From Candidatus Gastranaerophilales bacterium (lineage in GTDB: Bacteria; Cyanobacteriota; Vampirovibrionia; Gastranaerophilales; Gastranaerophilaceae): DNA of 46,129 nt. Shown one piece after another: positions 42,086 to 46,129 of this stretch. The notes under the pieces were generated by a model, which did not search any database, had not been told where the DNA came from, and saw only the letters and a program-made list of their open reading frames with translations. Position 1 is the first letter of the stretch. Each line of letters opens with the position of its first letter. The position numbers and the translations under genes are program-made. The DNA lies in contig CALVBI010000005.1 of NCBI GenBank assembly GCA_944325735.1, positions 1 through 46,129 on the forward strand. The letters run 5' to 3'.

Positions 42086-43327
42086 ATGAAAAATTTTTTA
42101 GTACATAGTGATGAAGTAAAAAAAGAAATGCTAAATAGCATTAATGTTGAATCCATTGAGGATTTGTTCAAACAAATTCCGCAAAAAGCTCGTATGAGCG
42201 AATTAGGCTTTGAAAATCCTCTAAGTGAAATGGAAGTACAAAAAAAGATTAAATCTCTAGCTAAAAAAAATAATACTGATTTTGTAACTTTTTTAGGAGC
42301 TGGAACTTACAATAAATTTATACCGGCTTGCATTTCTCAAGTTGCAAACAGATTTGAATTTTTGACAGCATATACTCCATATCAACCTGAGATTTCTCAA
42401 GGCACACTTCAAGTTATGTACGAATTCCAAACAATGATTTGCAGACTTACAGGAATGGATATTTCGAATGCAACAATATACGATGCTGCAAGTGCCTGTG
42501 CTGAAGCTATATTAATGGCAGTTAGAATTTCTAAAAAAGACAAAGTCCTTGTATCACAAAAATTAAATCCCGAATACATTGATACTGTAAAAACATACTG
42601 CTGGGCTAATAAAATTGAATTGGAACTATTTGATGAAATTCCTTCAAATACTAATGATTATGCTTGTATATTAGTTCAAAATCCAGATTTTTATGGAGAA
42701 ATCAAAAAGATTGAAAAAACTAATGACACTTTATTAATTGTTTGTACAGATATTTCTTCATTAGCAATTTTAGAACCTCCGACTCAAGCTGATATAGTAG
42801 TTGGAGACGTCCAAACTCTTGGAATTCCTATGAGCTTTGGCGGACCTCACGCAGGATTTATTGCTTGCAAAGAAAAATTCATGCGCCAAATACCTGGACG
42901 TCTTGCGGGAAGAACTGTTGATGCGGATGGAAATCCTGCATATTGTCTTACTATTCAAACTAGAGAACAACATATTAAAAGAGAAAAAGCAACAAGCAAT
43001 ATTTGCTCTAACCAAGCATTAATAGGACTTTGTGCAACTTTATATCTTACTGTAATGGGAGAAAAAGGATTAAGACAAGCATCATACTTATCTGCTAAAA
43101 ATGCACACCTTTTATCTAAAAAACTTGCAGATAAAGGAATAAAAACTCTTAATTCACAATTTTACAACGAATTTGTAATCCAAGTTGATAATGCAGATAA
43201 AGTATTAAAAAATCTAAAAGAACACAATATTATCGGTGGTTTAAAAATTGATAATAATAAAATTCTTGTATCTACAACAGAAATGATTACAGAAGAAGAT
43301 ATTGAAAATTATATCAAATATATTTAG
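42086..43327 (+). CDS. gcvPA: Glycine dehydrogenase (decarboxylating) subunit 1
   Basis: A 413-residue N-terminal-half P protein: FLGAGTYNKFIPACISQVANRFEFLTAYTPYQPEISQGTLQVMYEFQTMICRLTGMDISNATIYDAAS is typical. PMSFGGPHAGFIACKEKFMRQIPGRLAGRTVD also fits. It is slightly shorter than many (about 440-450). The PLP-binding Lys is in the other half, GcvPB, which does not follow: the next gene is on the other strand. It starts four bases after gcvH. The 3' end overlaps the convergent gene by four bases. Confidence 0.95.
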   Translation: MKNFLVHSDEVKKEMLNSINVESIEDLFKQIPQKARMSELGFENPLSEMEVQKKIKSLAKKNNTDFVTFLGAGTYNKFIPACISQVANRFEFLTAYTPYQPEISQGTLQVMYEFQTMICRLTGMDISNATIYDAASACAEAILMAVRISKKDKVLVSQKLNPEYIDTVKTYCWANKIELELFDEIPSNTNDYACILVQNPDFYGEIKKIEKTNDTLLIVCTDISSLAILEPPTQADIVVGDVQTLGIPMSFGGPHAGFIACKEKFMRQIPGRLAGRTVDADGNPAYCLTIQTREQHIKREKATSNICSNQALIGLCATLYLTVMGEKGLRQASYLSAKNAHLLSKKLADKGIKTLNSQFYNEFVIQVDNADKVLKNLKEHNIIGGLKIDNNKILVSTTEMITEEDIENYIKYI

Positions 43328-43668
43328 GCTTCTTTAAAAGTATTATAAAAAATAGTAAAAGCTTTCTTGGGTGTTTCAAAACGTTTAATGGAACACCCTT
43401 TTATTAAATACATATGCTCATCAGTTTCAACCATTAAATTAATTCTTTTTCTGGTTTTATTCCATTTTTGTACAAAGTTAGAAATTACTTCACTAGGATT
43501 TGATAATTTTACTTCTAATAGCCCATTTACTTGGGATACAGTAGGTCTTTTTACCTCTTTCTCATCAACGTAAACAGTTGTAAAACTATGTTTTACTTCA
43601 GGAGGATTATCAATTGATGCCTTAAAAGACAAATTAGTTTCTAATTCCATAATAATAACATCTTGCAT
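43324..43668 (-). CDS. Small protein of unknown function
   Basis: A 114-residue protein, mostly beta-strand and amphipathic by eye, with no signal peptide or membrane segment. GAGGA lies nine bases before ATG 43668, so this start is preferred over the in-frame ATG at 43650. It is not recognised; text such as TVYVDEKEVKRPTVSQVNGLLEVKLSNPSEV and YLIKGCSIKRFETPKKAF has no motif I can name. It converges on gcvPA with a four-base overlap and no visible terminator. Confidence 0.6.
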   Translation of the reverse strand: MQDVIIMELETNLSFKASIDNPPEVKHSFTTVYVDEKEVKRPTVSQVNGLLEVKLSNPSEVISNFVQKWNKTRKRINLMVETDEHMYLIKGCSIKRFETPKKAFTIFYNTFKEA

Positions 43669-43715
43669 AATATTAAATCCTCTAAATTTTTATAAAGTCA
43701 CATTATTTAAAAAAC

Positions 43716-43788
43716 TGGGCGATACGTGACTCGAACACGTGACCCCCACAACGTCAATGTGGTGCGCTACCAACTGCGCTAATCGCCC
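43716..43788 (-). tRNA. tRNA-Val (GAC)
   Basis: A 73-base cloverleaf: acceptor GGGCGAT/ATCGCCC, anticodon stem CCACA/TGTGG with loop TTGACGT (anticodon GAC), T-loop TTCGAGT and discriminator A. CCA is not encoded. Confidence 0.95.
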
Positions 43789-43806
43789 AAAATATATTTA
43801 ATTGTC

Positions 43807-43829
43807 AATCAAAAACTCCATTTTTGATT
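43807..43829 (-). other. Hairpin just upstream of tRNA-Val
   Basis: AATCAAAAA/TTTTTGATT arms around a five-base loop between the tRNA remnant and tRNA-Val. It has no proper T run in either direction; a processing signal is possible. Confidence 0.4.
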
Positions 43830-43893
43830 AGGTGCGCAACCCCTCTCGAAAAAAGATTATCAATCTTTTCTCTTGGCAGAGTGCTAATCGCCC
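43830..43893 (-). pseudogene. Decayed partial copy of tRNA-Val
   Basis: On the minus strand it begins GGGCGATTAGC (43893-43883), the exact first 11 bases of tRNA-Val, and near 43831-43837 has GCGCACC, which also occurs in that tRNA after the D-loop. Between them lies unrelated sequence with a small hairpin (AAAGATT/AATCTTT). No anticodon arm or acceptor 3' half can be made, so it is not a working tRNA. Confidence 0.5.
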
Positions 43894-43979
43894 GCGTTTT
43901 TGATGACTCAAGATGATAAAACTCTACTTTTAATAATTTAATTAGTAAAGAATCCACCTGAGATATTTTCAATAAATCA

Positions 43980-43988
43980 ATTATAGCA
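43980..43988 (-). promoter_or_regulatory. Extended -10 promoter upstream of tRNA-Val
   Basis: TGCTATAAT on the minus strand is a full extended -10 box, just after the stop codon of the nucleotidyltransferase-like gene. The transcript would run about 185 bases through the tRNA remnant to tRNA-Val. Confidence 0.45.
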
Positions 43989-43996
43989 CAATATTT

Positions 43997-44698
43997 CTAA
44001 AAATGCATAGCATCAACTTGTTTTAAAATATTTTGAATATCTTTCACTAACTCAGCTTCAATAAACAATAATTCTTGTTTTGTATAATCTTCATTTTCAT
44101 ATCTGACTTTTGCAATTTTTGACATTACAATCTTATTGAATGATAAATAATTTGAAGCAAATTCAATGATATCAACAGCTCTGTATGGTACAGCACTGTC
44201 ATGAAGTCTTAATACAGATCTAAAAATTACAAGTAATGTTTTTATTACATTATTTAAAAGTTTTTTCATTTCTCTATCTGATTTAACATTCATCAAGAAA
44301 TTATTTTTATATTTTAATAAAAGATTTTTTAATTCTGATTCACATTGCAAACGTAAAAAGTATTTATTTATACAAATAGTTGGAATCAAATCCTCTCCAT
44401 ATATAATTCTATAATTTTCCTTAATATCAGCATATTCAATTGCATATACATCAAAAGATGAATACCATTCATCTCTATTCATGATTACAGGAATAGGATT
44501 TTTTCCTTTTACCCATTTTTTTACAGGTTTTGATATATCGTATAAATTTTCAGCAGTTAATTCATTGGTTACAATCATCAAATTAAGATTAGATTTTGCA
44601 TCTTCTACATTGGCTTGAGATCCAAAAGCAATAACAGATACAAGATTTTCACCTAAAGTATTTTTTAATTCTTCAATAAATTTATCCAAGTTTTTCAT
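43997..44698 (-). CDS. Nucleotidyltransferase-fold protein with altered active site
   Basis: A 233-residue protein. The N-terminal part has the fold signature VIAFGSQANVEDAKSNLNLMIVT near residues 23-45. Active enzymes of the family have GS...G...SD.D; here the acidic pair is replaced by Asn (SNLNL), so catalysis is doubtful. A long helical domain follows (about 115-230), HEPN-like in texture (LLKYKNNFLMNV ... LLVIFRSVLRLHD). AAAGGAT precedes the ATG, 34 bp after the TPM gene, so they are likely cotranscribed. Function unknown. Confidence 0.75.
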   Translation of the reverse strand: MKNLDKFIEELKNTLGENLVSVIAFGSQANVEDAKSNLNLMIVTNELTAENLYDISKPVKKWVKGKNPIPVIMNRDEWYSSFDVYAIEYADIKENYRIIYGEDLIPTICINKYFLRLQCESELKNLLLKYKNNFLMNVKSDREMKKLLNNVIKTLLVIFRSVLRLHDSAVPYRAVDIIEFASNYLSFNKIVMSKIAKVRYENEDYTKQELLFIEAELVKDIQNILKQVDAMHF

Positions 44699-44732
44699 TT
44701 TTAATCCTTTTTATCATTAGTTATTTATACGA

Positions 44733-45431
44733 CTACCAACTACCTGAACAACCTGATCCGCCGAAGCCACCGCCTCCGCCGAAACCACCAAAACTACCGG
44801 AATTAAATCTTCGTCTTGGGGATATAATTGCCATGATTATAGCTAAAGGAAATGCCCACCAAGGAGTTTTTTTTGAACGAGAACTACCTTGAGAATTAGC
44901 ATCTTTTGACAATTGGGGTGGACAATAGCCTTGAGTTTTAAGAGTTACACCTTCAGCCTGAGCAACAGTTTCAGCTAATACATAAGCGCCACGAGTAATA
45001 CCCTTTTCATAATCCTCACGCTTATAATATGGGAAAATATCATTATCTCTGATATTTTCTAAAGTTTGAATACTTATTTTATCCTCAAGACCAGTACCCA
45101 ATTCAATTCGCATTCTCCGTTCTTTAGGTGCTGTTAAAAATACCATGCCGTTATTTTTACCAACAGCTCCTAATTTATAAGAACGACCAATATCAAGTGC
45201 GACTTCTTCAACAGTTCTACCATTCAATGATGGCAAAGTAACTACAACTAAATCTGCTCCAGATTTTTTTTGCAAATCCCAAAGTGTCATGTTTAAATCA
45301 TTTTCCACTTGTGGAGATAAAATATTTGCTTCATCTGCAATAAAACCTGTAAATTTTAAAGTAATTGCATTCGCAGACAAGCAATTTAAAATCAATAATC
45401 CTAAAATTAATAACCAGCACCTTTTTAACAT
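44733..45431 (-). CDS. TPM-domain protein (YgcG family)
   Basis: A 232-residue exported protein. The signal peptide covers about 1-22 (LLILGLLILNCLSANA). The TPM domain (about 28-155) has TGFIADEANILSPQVENDLN, SGADLVVVTLPSLNGRTVEEVA and NNGMVFLTAPKERRMRIELGTGLED. A TM segment (about 189-204) and a Gly/Phe tail ending GSGCSGSW follow, as in YgcG. TPM domains may act in membrane-protein quality control or as phosphatases; the role is unclear. Its start has no ribosome site and lies six bases after a strong promoter. Confidence 0.88.
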   Translation of the reverse strand: MLKRCWLLILGLLILNCLSANAITLKFTGFIADEANILSPQVENDLNMTLWDLQKKSGADLVVVTLPSLNGRTVEEVALDIGRSYKLGAVGKNNGMVFLTAPKERRMRIELGTGLEDKISIQTLENIRDNDIFPYYKREDYEKGITRGAYVLAETVAQAEGVTLKTQGYCPPQLSKDANSQGSSRSKKTPWWAFPLAIIMAIISPRRRFNSGSFGGFGGGGGFGGSGCSGSW

Positions 45432-45437
45432 AATTTG

Positions 45438-45466
45438 ATACTAGCATTGATTATATATTTTGTCAA
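45438..45466 (-). promoter_or_regulatory. Near-consensus promoter for a leaderless TPM-protein mRNA
   Basis: TTGACA (45466-45461), a 17-base spacer and an extended -10 box TGC-TAGTAT (-10 at 45443-45438) on the minus strand. The ATG starts six bases later at 45431. No Shine-Dalgarno sequence can fit in a leader this short. Confidence 0.65.
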
Positions 45467-45500
45467 TAACTATTCAATAATAAAAATAAGCAATAAAAAA

Positions 45501-45572
45501 AGGCGACACCCAGATTCGAACTGGGGGATAAGAGCTTTGCAGGCTCCTGCCTTACCACTTGGCCATGTCGCC
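45501..45572 (-). tRNA. tRNA-Cys (GCA)
   Basis: A 72-base cloverleaf: acceptor GGCGACA/TGTCGCC, anticodon loop CTGCAAA (anticodon GCA), T-arm with TTCGAAT and discriminator T, as is usual for tRNA-Cys. A T run follows. CCA is not encoded. Confidence 0.95.
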
Positions 45573-45626
45573 ACCTCGTTACTTTATAATACGAAACAAA
45601 TAATAAAAAGTCAAGATATAGAATAA

Positions 45627-45657
45627 AAAAATAACCGCTATTGCTAGCGGTTATTTT
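45627..45657 (-). terminator. Terminator after adhE
   Basis: AAATAACCGCTA (45629-45640), loop TTGC, TAGCGGTTATTT (45645-45656); the T run lies on the minus strand after the adhE stop. Confidence 0.85.
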
Positions 45658-45676
45658 AGTTATTTATTTCTAATAC

Positions 45677-46129
45677 TTATTTAGTTGCGTAATAATCTCT
45701 TACAACACCTTCATAAGCATCTTTGTAGATTGCTTTAATATCTTCCATCAATGGGTATGCTGGGTTAGCACCTGTACATTGATCGTCGAATGCAAGTTCT
45801 ACCATTTCATCTAACTTAGCGTTAAAGTCAGCTTCTGATACACCGAAATCTTTGATAGAATTTGGTAAGTTGATTGATTTCATCAATTTATCAATTGCTT
45901 CAATTAACAATTCAACTTTTTCATCATCATTTTTACCGCCTAAGCCAAGTTCGTCTGCAATTTGACCATATTTAGCTTTTGCATTAGGGAACTTGTATTG
46001 AGGGAAGATACATTGTTTTTTAGGACAATCAACTGCGTTGTATTTAATTACTTGTCTGATTAACAATGCGTTAGCTACACCGTGAGGTACGTTAAACATA
46101 GCACCTAATTTGTGAGCCATAGAGTGGCA
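45677..46129 (-). CDS. adhE: Bifunctional aldehyde-alcohol dehydrogenase AdhE, C-terminal part
   Basis: The last 150 residues of an iron-containing alcohol dehydrogenase domain; the 5' part is outside the window. CHSMAHKLGAMFNVPHGVANA holds the iron-binding His residues. The ending ELAFDDQCTGANPAYPLMEDIKAIY is characteristic of AdhE rather than short alcohol dehydrogenases. In full form it turns acetyl-CoA to ethanol, regenerating NAD+ in fermentation. An ATG at 46120 lies inside the frame and is not the start. A terminator follows. Confidence 0.88.
   Translation of the reverse strand, partial: CHSMAHKLGAMFNVPHGVANALLIRQVIKYNAVDCPKKQCIFPQYKFPNAKAKYGQIADELGLGGKNDDEKVELLIEAIDKLMKSINLPNSIKDFGVSEADFNAKLDEMVELAFDDQCTGANPAYPLMEDIKAIYKDAYEGVVRDYYATK

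Noticed and set aside
43716..43893. Integration (att) site of a mobile element at tRNA-Val
   Set aside because: att duplications usually copy the 3' end of the tRNA; here the 5' end is copied, and no integrase or element is nearby.
45435..45626. A 63-codon plus-strand ORF
   Set aside because: It reads through the antisense strand of tRNA-Cys (the RRHPDSNWG text is a common translation artefact of tRNA genes).

Overview
The window is AT-rich bacterial chromosome, probably from a gut Melainabacteria-type organism (order Gastranaerophilales, the non-photosynthetic sister group of Cyanobacteria). This is an inference from gene content: minC-minD-minE in cyanobacterial order, atpD-atpC as a unit separate from the other ATP synthase genes, several dispersed prepilin-like genes sharing the FTLAEVL(I/V)TLG signature, a type IV pilus/type II secretion core, a TPS-type adhesin and a fermentative AdhE. 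No IS element, integrase, prophage or CRISPR array was seen.

Layout. 1-2140 (-): start of a large secreted filamentous-haemagglutinin-like adhesin, cut by the window edge. 2340-5147 (-): rimO and a polysaccharide flippase. 5225-7050: an orphan prepilin, a small HTH-like protein and an SDR. 7062-13011 (-): a compact operon with a PilP/GspC-like protein, secretin (pilQ), assembly ATPase (pilB) and platform protein (pilC). 13243-14112 (-): uridine kinase family. 14257-17361 (+): atpD, atpC and a split chromate transporter pair. 17417-18168 (+): a prepilin gene whose reading frame is broken by a run of ten C, the most striking feature here. 18180-21116: comM, a family 9 glycosyltransferase and a small orphan. 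21150-24149 (-): a tightly overlapping operon of a Nudix/NrtR-like protein, secG, tcdA, an SDR and an HD protein. 24310-27778 (+): an unusual lytic transglycosylase-like protein, then minC, minD and minE, whose proteins carry long acidic disordered segments.

28667-38416 (+) is the S10-spc ribosomal protein cluster: S10, L3, L4, L23, L2, S19, L22, S3, L16, L29, S17, L14, L24, L5, S14, then an unrelated small gene bracketed by two terminators, then S8, L6, L18 and a strong terminator. S5, L30, L15 and SecY do not follow. Many gaps between these genes carry hairpins, several spanning the stop codon, and the rpsJ-rplC gap is a 219-base structured region.

38619-46129: a DnaJ variant with half a zinc domain, a third prepilin, gcvT-gcvH-gcvPA without gcvPB, tRNA-Val(GAC) with a decayed partial copy beside it, a nucleotidyltransferase-fold protein lacking its acidic motif, a TPM-domain protein, tRNA-Cys(GCA) and the C-terminal part of adhE. 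Several genes have a -10 box only 6-9 bases before the ATG and no Shine-Dalgarno sequence, which suggests leaderless transcripts.
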